A stretch of 64,000 nt of DNA. Source: UBA967 sp044375555. Lineage in GTDB: Bacteria > Verrucomicrobiota > Verrucomicrobiia > Chthoniobacterales > Terrimicrobiaceae. The stretch spans positions 1 through 64,000 of the forward strand of contig JBILML010000014.1 in assembly GCA_044375555.1 (NCBI GenBank), given 5' to 3'. Below are positions 43,348-51,569 of this stretch, in pieces. The notes under the pieces were generated by a model, which was given only the letters and a program-made list of their open reading frames with translations, had not been told where the DNA came from and made no database searches. Every line of letters begins with the position of its first letter. Positions within the stretch are counted from its first letter, which is position 1. A program made the position numbers and the translations under genes.

Positions 43348-44991
43348 TCAATCCTTCGTCCGCCTCTTCTTCTCCGGTCGCTCCATGTCGAAAAGCGAAA
43401 CTATCACTGGGGCGGCATTTGTTTCGATCTCGCGCGGGCCATCGCGCAGCACATCGAGAAATTGCTGAGGAACCTGGGCGAAGGACTGTCCGGGTTTGAT
43501 CTCAATGATTCCCACCGAGCGGGCCGGTAATCCAAGCGAATCCTCCAAAAGCCCGATGATGTCTCGGGGCGATACTCTCTCCTCACGCCCGACATTCAGG
43601 CTTACCCAGCGCATTCCGCGGGAAGGCGGGCGGAGCGGCGGCGGTGGCATATCCGAGCCCCGCTCATGCTTTTTGGCTTTGGGCTCTACAATCTCTTCGG
43701 GCGCGGGAGCTCCGCCGGTGAGAAGCTCGAACATCGCCGCGGCGATATCAGTCGAGCTGTAGCCTTCTTCCAAAAGCCGTTCCACAGGGGCCGAGGAGAG
43801 ATTTCCTCGTTCGAGGACTTCACGGATTTGATCAAAGGCTCCCTCCAAGCGGCGCTCCTCGACCTCATTGGCCGTGGGAAGTTTGCCGCGCTGGATTTTG
43901 GTGCGGGTGAATCGCTCGAGATGCTGGATTTTATAAATGTCCCGCCCAGTCACAAAAGTCACCGCCATCCCCTTGCGGCCGGCGCGTCCCGTCCGGCCGA
44001 TGCGGTGCACATAGTCTTCGGCGTCGTAGGGCAGGTCGTAATTCACGACGAGTTCGAGGTCATCCACATCGATGCCGCGCGCCGCGACATCCGTGGCCAC
44101 GAGAAATTCAAACTCCGCCTGCTTGAATTTGTTCATCACACGCGTGCGCTGGGTCTGGGACAAGCCGCCGTGCAGCCGGTCCGCTGAGATTCCCTGAGCG
44201 ACCAAATCATCGGCGAGTTCATCGACCATTCGCTGGGTGTTGCAAAAAACAATGCCCAGCTTGAATCCATGGAAATCCACAAGGCGGAGAAGAGCCTCGC
44301 GCTTGTTGCGCAGCGGCACCTCGAAATACCACTGCTCGATCGCAGGCACCGTCAGAGTCTTTTGTTCGATCTTCACGGACTTCGGTTCGCGGGAGTTCCG
44401 ATCGATCAAATCGCGAATGGGCTTCGAAACCGTCGCGGAGAAAAACACCGTCTGCCGCTCCTTCGGTGTGGCCTTCAAAATGTGTTCGATATCCTCGCGG
44501 AAGCCCATGTCGAGCATGCGGTCCGCCTCGTCGAGGACGACCATTTTCACCGCGTCCAGTCGCAAGGTTCCGCGCTGCATGTGGTCCATGATTCGCCCCG
44601 GCGTGCCAATCACGATCTGCACGCCTTTTTTCAATTCATGAAATTGCCGCTCATACGACGCCCCGCCGTAAATCGGCACCGCATGAATGCCGCGCTTATG
44701 GACTGAGAGTTTGTGAACCTCATCCGCAACCTGCATGGCCAGCTCGCGGGTGGGGCACATAATCAAAACCTGAACCGACCGGTCCTGCGCCGCACAAATT
44801 TCAATCGCAGGAATTGCAAAGGCCGCCGTCTTTCCCGAGCCGGTCTGTGATTGCCCGACCACATCGTGGCCCTCCATCAAAACTGGAATCGCCGCGCTCT
44901 GGATGGGCGAGGCCTGCTCGAACCCCAAGTCCGCCACCGCCTTCAAAATCTCTGGCGACAGGCCCAGGTCCGAAAAATTCAATGTGCTCAT
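43348..44991 (-). CDS. deaD: DEAD-box RNA helicase (DeaD/CsdA-like)
   Basis: A 547-residue RNA helicase. The Q motif (FEQASPIQ), Walker A SQTGSGKT near 50, PTRELA, DEAD near 154, SAT near 186 and HRIGRTGRAG near 336 are all intact. The C-terminal domain from about residue 465 (RWVSLNVGREERVSPRDIIGLLE) fits the DbpA-type RNA-binding fold of DeaD proteins, which act in ribosome assembly and cold adaptation. It converges on the coxB-side toxin-antitoxin cassette. Confidence 0.9.
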   Translation of the reverse strand: MSTLNFSDLGLSPEILKAVADLGFEQASPIQSAAIPVLMEGHDVVGQSQTGSGKTAAFAIPAIEICAAQDRSVQVLIMCPTRELAMQVADEVHKLSVHKRGIHAVPIYGGASYERQFHELKKGVQIVIGTPGRIMDHMQRGTLRLDAVKMVVLDEADRMLDMGFREDIEHILKATPKERQTVFFSATVSKPIRDLIDRNSREPKSVKIEQKTLTVPAIEQWYFEVPLRNKREALLRLVDFHGFKLGIVFCNTQRMVDELADDLVAQGISADRLHGGLSQTQRTRVMNKFKQAEFEFLVATDVAARGIDVDDLELVVNYDLPYDAEDYVHRIGRTGRAGRKGMAVTFVTGRDIYKIQHLERFTRTKIQRGKLPTANEVEERRLEGAFDQIREVLERGNLSSAPVERLLEEGYSSTDIAAAMFELLTGGAPAPEEIVEPKAKKHERGSDMPPPPLRPPSRGMRWVSLNVGREERVSPRDIIGLLEDSLGLPARSVGIIEIKPGQSFAQVPQQFLDVLRDGPREIETNAAPVIVSLFDMERPEKKRRTKD

Positions 44992-45140
44992 CGACTATCC
45001 ATACAGGTTCGCTCCCCCCGCGTCATGTCCTTTGCAAAAGAGATTTTGGTTGCGTGGGATTCGCAGTTCGAATCGATTCCAAGGGGAGATCGACAGAGGG
45101 AGAAAAAACCGGAAATTTGAGACCGGAGACCGGAAAATTT

Positions 45141-45444
45141 GGCCCGCGAATGGACGCAAACCCTCGCGAATCCTTGGAGGGCTGTCCTCCGTGGCAGCCG
45201 CAGATCCAGGCGCGCAGGCACCGTTACGAAAAAATACATCCTCTCACGGAGCCGCAAAGCACACGGAGGAGGAAAACCGGAAATCAGATTTTGGCCCGCG
45301 AATGGACGCGAATCCTCGCGAATCCTTGGAGGGCTGTCCTCCGTGGCAGCCGCAGATCCAGGGGCGCAGGCGCCGTTACGAAAAAATACATCCTCTCACG
45401 GAGCCACAAAGCACACGGAGGGGGAAAATCGGAAAGCAGATTTT
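45141..45444. repeat. two tandem ~152 bp repeats
   Basis: The segment starting GGCCCGCGAATGGACGC repeats after 152 bases (45141 and 45293). Each copy contains the GGAGGGCTGTCCTCCGTGGCAGCC palindrome and a CTCTCACGGAGCC-type repeat. They occupy the spacer between deaD and the lipoprotein gene, and I see no gene in 44992-45525. Confidence 0.85.
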
Positions 45445-45525
45445 CCCCCGCGACGCCAATCCCAGCGGGCACCAGCGAGATTGACATGAGGTGCCGCTTC
45501 CCTCTTAGTGTGCGGGTTTGCAGCT

Positions 45526-47316
45526 ATGACTAAATCCCAACTCCTCGGCGCACTTTTATTGTTGGTTTCGATCCTATCATCATCGTGCGATTCCAAACCA
45601 AAACCCGCCCCAACCGAGCCAGCAGAACAAACCCCGGCTGAGCAAGCGCCGGCTGAGCAAGCGCCGGCTGAGCAAGCGCCAGCAGAACAAACCCCGGCTG
45701 AGCCAGCGCCGGCTGAACAAGCTTCCACAGGTCAGGAGCAAACGGAAGAAGCCCCAGCCGAGCCTGCGCCAGCCGACCAGGCCAGCAGCGAAGTAGCCCC
45801 AAGCGAACAGGCGCCGATCGAACAAACACCGACCGAGGTAGAGCCAGCCGAGGAGGCTCCGACGGAACCGCAGCCCGCCGAGCCTGCGCCGACGGAAGAA
45901 TCGCCAGCCGCTCAAGCGCCACGGGATGACTCCGTGAAAGACGCCAAGCTTCAGTATTTGAAGGTGCTCCAAGCCTCGATGAATGCCGCCATGGAGCAGA
46001 AGGACATGGATAAAGCAAGTCAGCTTGCCCAAGAAATACAAAAGCTCGCTTCGGAAATTAACGCACAAAATACTTCATCCAAAATCAACGAGGAATCGCC
46101 CGAGCCAGCCGAGAGTGCCGATCAAAATACGGTTGTCGCGCAGTCCAATGAAGAAGAGACGCCTTCTCCTGCAGAGACTCCAGAGCCCGTGGCGACGCCT
46201 GAACCTGACAAAACCTCGGACTCCATTTCCATCTACGAAGCGGAGATTGCGCGCTTGGCGGAGCGATTCAGCAAAGAGAAAGCCCAAGTCGTGGCTCCGA
46301 TTCAGAGACGATTCGACATGGCTGCCCAGCTGTTGCTCCGCAAGGTCACCCAGTCCGGTAATCTCGAGTCGGCCATGAAGCTCAAGGAGGCAATCGAAGA
46401 CCCCGAGGAATTAGCGGATTTCAAGGGCGAGGCGAAGACGCCACAGGACAAGGAACTTGTGCGATTGGTCGATCAACGCGACAAGGCGGCCGCCATAGCC
46501 ACCGGCCCAGCTGAAAAACGCTTCGATCTCGCCGCCCAGCAACTCATCCGGAAGGCGACGCAAACCGGAAACCTTGATGCCGCCACAAAGCTGAAAGACA
46601 TGATTGCGGAAGCCAAAACCTCGGCCGCCTCCGCACCTGTCGAAGTGGCAAAAACAGGTTTCAATTCATCCCGCGCATCTTCCAAAGGCAAAGAATGCCC
46701 AGAGAAGGATTTTGAGGTTTCGTTTCATGACGAGAGTGACGGGTGGTGTTCAATCGGTAAGTATATCGGTAATTCTAAGCGCGTCATAGTGCCCGCTAGC
46801 ATTCAAGGAAAACCGGTTGGAGGTATTGGAGTGCGTGCATTTTCTGGTAATCATAAAATTGAGGAAGTGGTCTTGCCAGATACAATGTTGTTTGTAGGAG
46901 ACACGGCTTTCCTTGATTGCAAAAATTTGTCTGAAATTTATATACCGCAATCATTAAAAAGGATTAATCAATTTGTTTTTGGTGGAACGGCGATTAAAGG
47001 GCTAAATCTCCCGGCTAGTCTTGAGTTTATTGGTATAATCGGCAGATGCACAAGTATGGTGAAAATTAATGTTGATCCCGCTAATCCTAATTATCGATCC
47101 ATCGATGGTGTTTTGTATGACAAACAAATAACAACATTACTTAATGTTCCTTCGCAACTTAAGATGCAAAAACTGAAAGTTCCAGAATCCGTCCGATCCA
47201 TTGCTGTGCGCAGTATAATGGACAGTAAATTAACATCCATTCAGATTCCAAAGGACGCACAAATCCCTGAAGGAGCTTTTCTACGTTCGGAAAATGTAAG
47301 GGTGATCCTCTATTAG
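45526..47316 (+). CDS. mosaic lipoprotein with PAEQ repeats and leucine-rich-repeat C-terminus
   Basis: 596 residues. The signal peptide ends at lipobox LSSSC. A low-complexity region of repeated PAEQ/PAEE units spans residues ~25-140, and two helical units of about 45 residues sit near 245-370 (each with RRFD/KRFD-AAQ-L-RK-TQ-GNL). A BspA-type leucine-rich-repeat domain starts near residue 385 (GVRAFSGNHKIEEVVLPD, then NLSEIYIPQSL). From about 46740 the DNA turns clearly AT-richer, so the C-terminal domain looks imported. The start at 45526 gives a proper lipoprotein signal. The function is unknown; a surface role is likely. Confidence 0.75.
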   Translation: MTKSQLLGALLLLVSILSSSCDSKPKPAPTEPAEQTPAEQAPAEQAPAEQAPAEQTPAEPAPAEQASTGQEQTEEAPAEPAPADQASSEVAPSEQAPIEQTPTEVEPAEEAPTEPQPAEPAPTEESPAAQAPRDDSVKDAKLQYLKVLQASMNAAMEQKDMDKASQLAQEIQKLASEINAQNTSSKINEESPEPAESADQNTVVAQSNEEETPSPAETPEPVATPEPDKTSDSISIYEAEIARLAERFSKEKAQVVAPIQRRFDMAAQLLLRKVTQSGNLESAMKLKEAIEDPEELADFKGEAKTPQDKELVRLVDQRDKAAAIATGPAEKRFDLAAQQLIRKATQTGNLDAATKLKDMIAEAKTSAASAPVEVAKTGFNSSRASSKGKECPEKDFEVSFHDESDGWCSIGKYIGNSKRVIVPASIQGKPVGGIGVRAFSGNHKIEEVVLPDTMLFVGDTAFLDCKNLSEIYIPQSLKRINQFVFGGTAIKGLNLPASLEFIGIIGRCTSMVKINVDPANPNYRSIDGVLYDKQITTLLNVPSQLKMQKLKVPESVRSIAVRSIMDSKLTSIQIPKDAQIPEGAFLRSENVRVILY

Positions 47317-47415
47317 CCCTCTTAGGCTCCTCGCGATTTTGGGAAGCCACGGAAGTCACGGCCTTATTTTATTTGAATCTTATGCCAAAATTCGCTCGCA
47401 TTTGGGCTTCTGGAA

Positions 47416-47476
47416 TGTAGCGCGGGCGTCCCGCCCGCGAGCGTAAATCTTTCGATGTCAGGTAAAATGCCTGACC
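47416..47476. repeat. REP/MITE-like element, partial copy
   Basis: It starts with TGTAGCGCGGGCGTC like the element at 736, then carries an internal GTCAGGTAAAATGCCTGAC hairpin. Only the left arm of the family is recognisable. It interrupts the antitoxin-like remnant. Confidence 0.7.
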
Positions 47477-47601
47477 TGTCGGAGCAGGCGCGCTGTTTCT
47501 TGAAGTCCTTCCCACTCTTCCAAAGGAAGCATCCCAATCGACTCTGTGCCGCGACGCGAAACGATCACAGGCTCGCGACTGTTGTGGATATTCGATGATG
47601 C
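47458..47601 (-). pseudogene. Phd/YefM-type antitoxin remnant
   Basis: On the minus strand, about 48 codons read ASSNIHNSREPVIVSRRG, then ESIGMLPLEEWEGLQETARL, which is the central core of Phd/YefM antitoxins. The codon just upstream is a stop, so the N-terminus is gone, and the C-terminus runs into the palindromic element and stops. No toxin gene is next to it. It is a decayed module. The rest of 47317-47769 has no supported gene. Confidence 0.7.
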
Positions 47602-47769
47602 TTATGCGCCGCGATCCGTTCGTCGGGGTGGGAAAGCCCGATAGCTCCTGAATCCCGGAAAGACACGGAGGCCCCGCCGTTTTATTCGCGGTCATTCGAT
47701 TCATTCGCGGGTAAAAAATCCACCGCCCTTGCCAGCATCGAGGCCGCCTGCTTTTCTGGCGTCCCCGCT

Positions 47770-48702
47770 ATGATCGATCCGGACATTTTTTCAGCCGAGG
47801 ATTTGGTTTCGAACCCGGAGAAATTTTCTTCCATCGAGCCCGCCATAAGGCTTGGCGTGATCGGTGATCCGGTGGCCCACTCGCGATCCCCGGTTTTTCA
47901 AAATGCTGCGCTCGCTGCGTGTGGTATCCCCGCCCGCTACACGAGGCTGCATGTGCCTCCGGAGCGTTTTGTGGATGCGGTGCGTGCCCTGCCGCGTGCG
48001 GGCTTCCTCGGGGCGAATGTCACAATCCCCCATAAGGCGGCGGCGTTGGCGGTGGTGGACGAAGCGGACGACTACGCACGGGCCTCGGGGAGCGTGAATA
48101 CGATCGTGGTCTCAGGCGGGAAATTACATGGCTTCAACACCGACGGGCCAGGGCTCGTTCGCGCGATTCGCGAGGAATTCAGCGTGGATGTGCGCGACTT
48201 GCGCGTGGTGCTCCTCGGAGCTGGCGGCGGGGCGGGGCGGGCGATTGCCGTGCAGTGTGCGCGGGAACGCTGCGAGCGGTTGGTGCTCGTGAACCGTTCC
48301 GTCGAGAAAATCCAAGCGCTGAAAAATGACCTCGCGCCGTTTTTCCACTCCGAGCATTTGAGCGGGCCGGTCGAGAGGTTGGTGGCGATTCCGTTTGAGG
48401 ATGAGGCTCTGCGCCACGAACTCGAAAATGCCGACATACTCATCAATGCGACCTCGCTCGGCATGAGCCGCCTCGATCCTCCGGTGATCTCCCCATCGCT
48501 TTTGACCCCGAACTTGCTTGTTTATGACACGGTGTATTCGGGAGGCTTATCGCGGTTGATGGAAGATGCGGCGTCTGCTGGCGCACGCTGTGCGAATGGG
48601 CTTGGAATGTTGCTTCATCAGGGCGCTCTCTCCTTTGAAATCTGGTTCAACCGCCCCGCGCCGCTGGAGGTCATGCGGCGGGCGCTTCTCTCCACAATAT
48701 GA
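47770..48702 (+). CDS. aroE: shikimate dehydrogenase
   Basis: A 310-residue NADP-dependent enzyme of aromatic amino-acid synthesis (3-dehydroshikimate to shikimate). The substrate-binding GDPVAHSRSP block is near residue 32. The catalytic Lys lies in NVTIPHK near 82 and the Asp in FNTDG near 120. The cofactor loop is GAGGGAGRA near 152. An N-terminal extension of about 26 residues precedes the usual start of the family. The stop overlaps the next gene (ATGA). Confidence 0.92.
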   Translation: MIDPDIFSAEDLVSNPEKFSSIEPAIRLGVIGDPVAHSRSPVFQNAALAACGIPARYTRLHVPPERFVDAVRALPRAGFLGANVTIPHKAAALAVVDEADDYARASGSVNTIVVSGGKLHGFNTDGPGLVRAIREEFSVDVRDLRVVLLGAGGGAGRAIAVQCARERCERLVLVNRSVEKIQALKNDLAPFFHSEHLSGPVERLVAIPFEDEALRHELENADILINATSLGMSRLDPPVISPSLLTPNLLVYDTVYSGGLSRLMEDAASAGARCANGLGMLLHQGALSFEIWFNRPAPLEVMRRALLSTI

Positions 48703-49004
48703 TTCTTACCATCGGACTCACTCAGTTTGTCTTCGTCTCCCTCGGTCTACTCTCAGTGAATGTGCTGCTGAAGGCGGGCGGGTTTGCGCAAAATGTGGAG
48801 GCGACATTTCCCGCCTTCTCCGTGTGGATGGCTCGCGATGGCGCATGGATCTTCGTGCTCCCGATGCTCTGGGTGGCGCTGGCGCTGCTCTGCGAGCAGG
48901 CAATCCGGGGAACCTTGGCGGAAAAATTCGCCCGCGCGACGGGTGTGGTAGTGGCAGGAGCAATTTTTGCCGCCTACTTTTACGCAGCCTTTCTGCTGTT
49001 CTGA
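48699..49004 (+). CDS. small three-helix membrane protein
   Basis: A 101-residue hydrophobic protein with three predicted membrane helices (FVFVSLGLLSVNVLL, AWIFVLPMLWVALALLC and GVVVAGAIFAAYFYAAFLLF). No family is recognised. It overlaps the aroE stop by four bases and is probably co-transcribed with it. Confidence 0.6.
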   Translation: MILTIGLTQFVFVSLGLLSVNVLLKAGGFAQNVEATFPAFSVWMARDGAWIFVLPMLWVALALLCEQAIRGTLAEKFARATGVVVAGAIFAAYFYAAFLLF

Positions 49005-49117
49005 GGCTCCCAGAGGGCCGTTTCCCCTACGCAGAGGCCCATCTTGAGGGGGTGTCAAATTTTTTTTTGAACATTGGCATTCCTGATGCTGTCAAACACA
49101 GCAAAGGAAAAACTCCT

Positions 49118-49309
49118 ATGAAAAACATCTACAAAAAAATCAACAAAACCAAATACAGCCTCGGTGAACTTATCTCGGTCGTAGGATCCTGCGCCCGCAA
49201 CAGCCGCGAACTCGTCGCCGCCATGGCCGACTTGTTCGACAGCGGTCGGGTGGTAGTCCGCGGAAAGAACGGTCGCGGCCGCCGCGTTCGAGTTCAACTC
49301 GCGAGGTAA
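49118..49309 (+). CDS. small basic protein of unknown function
   Basis: A 63-residue protein, MKNIYKKINKTKYS at the start, a helical middle (LGELISVVGSCARNSRELV) and a strongly basic end (RGKNGRGRRVRV). The ATG at 49118 follows a good AAGGAAAA ribosome-binding stretch, and just before that a TGCTGT/ACAGCA hairpin. A strong terminator follows the stop. These local signals argue that it is a real gene. The Arg-rich tail suggests nucleic-acid binding, but no domain is recognised. Confidence 0.6.
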   Translation: MKNIYKKINKTKYSLGELISVVGSCARNSRELVAAMADLFDSGRVVVRGKNGRGRRVRVQLAR

Positions 49310-49330
49310 AACCACTTCCCCCAAAACGGG

Positions 49331-49384
49331 TGCCGGGTGTTCGCGTCGCATGGGTGTGGGGCGCGGCACCCGGCAGGTTTTTTT
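49331..49384 (+). terminator. factor-independent terminator
   Basis: A nine-base-pair stem TGCCGGGTG (49331-49339) with CACCCGGCA (49367-49375), followed by GG and a run of seven T. It lies 21 bases after the stop of the small basic protein gene. Confidence 0.75.
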
Positions 49385-49439
49385 AGGGCATCGCCAATCA
49401 GAACTCGGATTTTTGGATTGGCCACTCCCCAGCCAACCG

Positions 49440-50016
49440 CGCAGAAGCGCGAATCGTTCCCCAAAGGTAGGGGCGGCTCGCCGAGCGGCCCCAAGATTCA
49501 GGCGCGAAGCGCCGTCTCTGCGAGACAAGGGCGGCTGCGCCGCAAAAGTAGGACGGCTCGGCGACCCATCCCTACCTGGGATTTTCGATAGGTGCTGACG
49601 CACCAACCGCGCGGAAGCGCGAAGCGTCCCCCAAAGGTAGGGGCGGCTCGCCGAGCGGCCCCTGGATTCAGGCGCAAAGCGCCGTCTCTGCGAGACAAGG
49701 GCGGCTGCGCCGCAAAAGTAGGACGGCTCGGCGATCCATCCCTACCAAGGATTTTTCGAAAGGCGCTGACGCACCAACCGCGCAGAAGCGCGAATCGTTC
49801 CCCAAGGTAGGGGCGGCTCGCCGAGCGGCCCCAGGATTCAGGCGCGAAGCGCCGTCTCTGAGAGACAAGGGGGCGGCTTCGCCGCAAAAGTAGGACGGCT
49901 CGGCGATCCATCCCTACTTGGGATTTTTTCGATAGGCGCTGACGCGCCGACGGTCTCCAGCCAGCCCTCATCTTTTTGGATTTTATTCCAACCCGGATTT
50001 TCCAGAGTGTTGTTCC
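49440..50016. repeat. palindromic repeat array upstream of first RAYT
   Basis: Three copies of a 170-base unit, with the GGTAGGGGCGGCTCGCC mark at 49466, 49636 and 49806. Each unit contains short GC-rich palindromes, such as GGCGGCTGCGCCGC and CGCGAAGCGC, and the GTAGGACGGCTCGGCGA stretch. The part after 49950 is a leader shared with the second transposase copy. I see no gene in 49310-50016. Confidence 0.85.
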
Positions 50017-50463
50017 ATGAATGCCGGCCGCAAGTCCTTGCCGCACGATCCTCCGCTCTGGGTGGATGTTAACGGATCTGTGTTTTTTATGACTTGCTGC
50101 GTCAAGGATCGGAGTTTGATGCCTTTCGCCTCGCCCGAAACCGCTCGAGGAATCAGAGACTCGATCCTGCATCGCGTGAATTCGCGGATTTGGTGGGTCC
50201 ATGCGGCCACCATCATGCCGGATCATGTGCACTTGGTTCTTGGATTTCCGCCAGAGGCAGATGTCGGCAAAAGCATCCGCGACTGGAAACGATGGACGGC
50301 TCGTGCACTTCGATTCGATTGGCAGCGGGATTTTTTCGAGCACCGGCTACGCGGTGAGGAAAATTTCCAAGAGAAAACCCGGTATGTTCTCGAAAATCCG
50401 GTTCGTGCGGGATTGATCGGAGATTGGAGGGATTGGCCTGGGACGATTTTGCCGGAAGGGTAG
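50017..50463 (+). CDS. REP-associated tyrosine transposase (RAYT), copy 1
   Basis: A 148-residue Y1-type HUH transposase (IS200/IS605-like). The HUH motif is in MPDHVHLVL near residue 70, and the catalytic Tyr lies in YVLENPVRAGL near 127. The N-terminal GSVFFMTCCVKDRS block is typical of RAYTs. Such proteins mobilise REP hairpins, and here repeats of that kind flank it on both sides. A nearly identical copy lies 775 bases downstream. Both active-site motifs are intact, so it may be functional. Confidence 0.9.
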   Translation: MNAGRKSLPHDPPLWVDVNGSVFFMTCCVKDRSLMPFASPETARGIRDSILHRVNSRIWWVHAATIMPDHVHLVLGFPPEADVGKSIRDWKRWTARALRFDWQRDFFEHRLRGEENFQEKTRYVLENPVRAGLIGDWRDWPGTILPEG

Positions 50464-50791
50464 GAGGGAGAAGGGGGCGGCTGCGCCGCAAAAGTAGGAC
50501 GGCTCGGCGATCCATCCCTACCTTGGATTTTTCGAAAGGTGCTGACGCACCAACCGCGCGGAAGTGCGAATCGTTCCCCAAAGGTAGGGGCGGCTCGCCG
50601 AGCGGCCCCAAGATTCAGGCGCGAAGCGCCGTCTCTGCGAGACAAGGGCGGCTACGCCGCAAAAGTAGGACGGCTCGGCGATCCATCCCTACCTGGGATT
50701 TTTTCGATAGGCGCTGACGCGCCGACGGCCTCCAGCCAGCCCTCCTCTTTTTGGATTTTATTCCAACCCGGATTTTCCAGAGTGTTGTTCC
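50464..50791. repeat. palindromic repeat block between the two RAYT genes
   Basis: One full copy of the array unit (GGTAGGGGCGGCTCGCC at 50583) together with the GGCGGCTGCGCCGC and GTAGGACGGCTCGGCGA parts, followed by the leader that precedes both transposase copies. Confidence 0.85.
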
Positions 50792-51238
50792 ATGAATGCC
50801 GGCCGCAAGTCCTTGCCCCATGATCTTCCGCTCTGGGTGGATATTCACGGATCCGTGTTTTTTATGACTTGCTGCGTGAAGGATCGGAGTTTGATGCCTT
50901 TCGCCTCGCCCGAAACCGCTCGAGGAATCAGAGACTCGATCCTGCATCGCGTGAACTCGCGGATTTGGTGGGTCCATGCGGCCACCATCATGCCGGATCA
51001 TGTGCACTTGGTTCTTGGATTTCCGCCAGAGGCAAATGTCGGCAAAAGCATCCGCGACTGGAAACGATGGACGGCGCGTGCACTTCGATTCGATTGGCAG
51101 CGGGATTTTTTCGAGCACCGGCTACGCGGTGAGGAAAATTTCCAAGAGAAAACCCGGTATGTTCTCGAAAATCCGGTTCGTGCGGGATTGATCGGAGATT
51201 GGAGGGATTGGCCTGGGACGATTTTGCCTGAAGGGTAA
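50792..51238 (+). CDS. REP-associated tyrosine transposase (RAYT), copy 2
   Basis: 148 residues, differing from copy 1 at only four positions by eye (Pro to Leu near 12, Val-Asn to Ile-His near 18, and Asp to Asn near 81). The HUH and Tyr motifs are intact. The identical leader and trailing repeat show a recent tandem duplication of about 775 bp. Both copies face the same way. See copy 1 for family details. Confidence 0.9.
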   Translation: MNAGRKSLPHDLPLWVDIHGSVFFMTCCVKDRSLMPFASPETARGIRDSILHRVNSRIWWVHAATIMPDHVHLVLGFPPEANVGKSIRDWKRWTARALRFDWQRDFFEHRLRGEENFQEKTRYVLENPVRAGLIGDWRDWPGTILPEG

Positions 51239-51569
51239 GAGGGAGAAGGGGGCGGCTGCGCCGCAAAAGTAGGACGGCTCGGCGATCCATCCCTACCTGG
51301 GATTTTTCGATAGGCGCTGGCGCGCCGACCTCGCGGAAGTGCGAATCGTTCCCCAAAGGTAGGGGCGGCTCGCCGAGCGGCCCCAAGATTCAGGCGCGAA
51401 GCGCCGTTGCTGCGAGACAAGGGCGGCTGCGCCGCAAAAGTAGGACGGCTCGGCGATCCATCCCTACCTAGGATTTTTCGATAGGCGCTGACGCGCCGAC
51501 CGTGCGGAAGCGCGAAGCGCCGTTGCTGCGCGATCACGGCAGGGGCTTGCTCCGACCCAGATGGATTAA
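51239..51569. repeat. palindromic repeat block downstream of second RAYT
   Basis: The array continues with one full unit (GGTAGGGGCGGCTCGCC at 51358) and partial ones, ending about 30 bases before the typA stop. No gene is seen in 51239-51569. Confidence 0.8.

Noticed and set aside
49440..51569. Repeat array that might be a CRISPR
   Set aside because: Units are ~170 bp with internal palindromes and no unique spacers of constant length, and no cas genes are present; RAYT genes explain it better.
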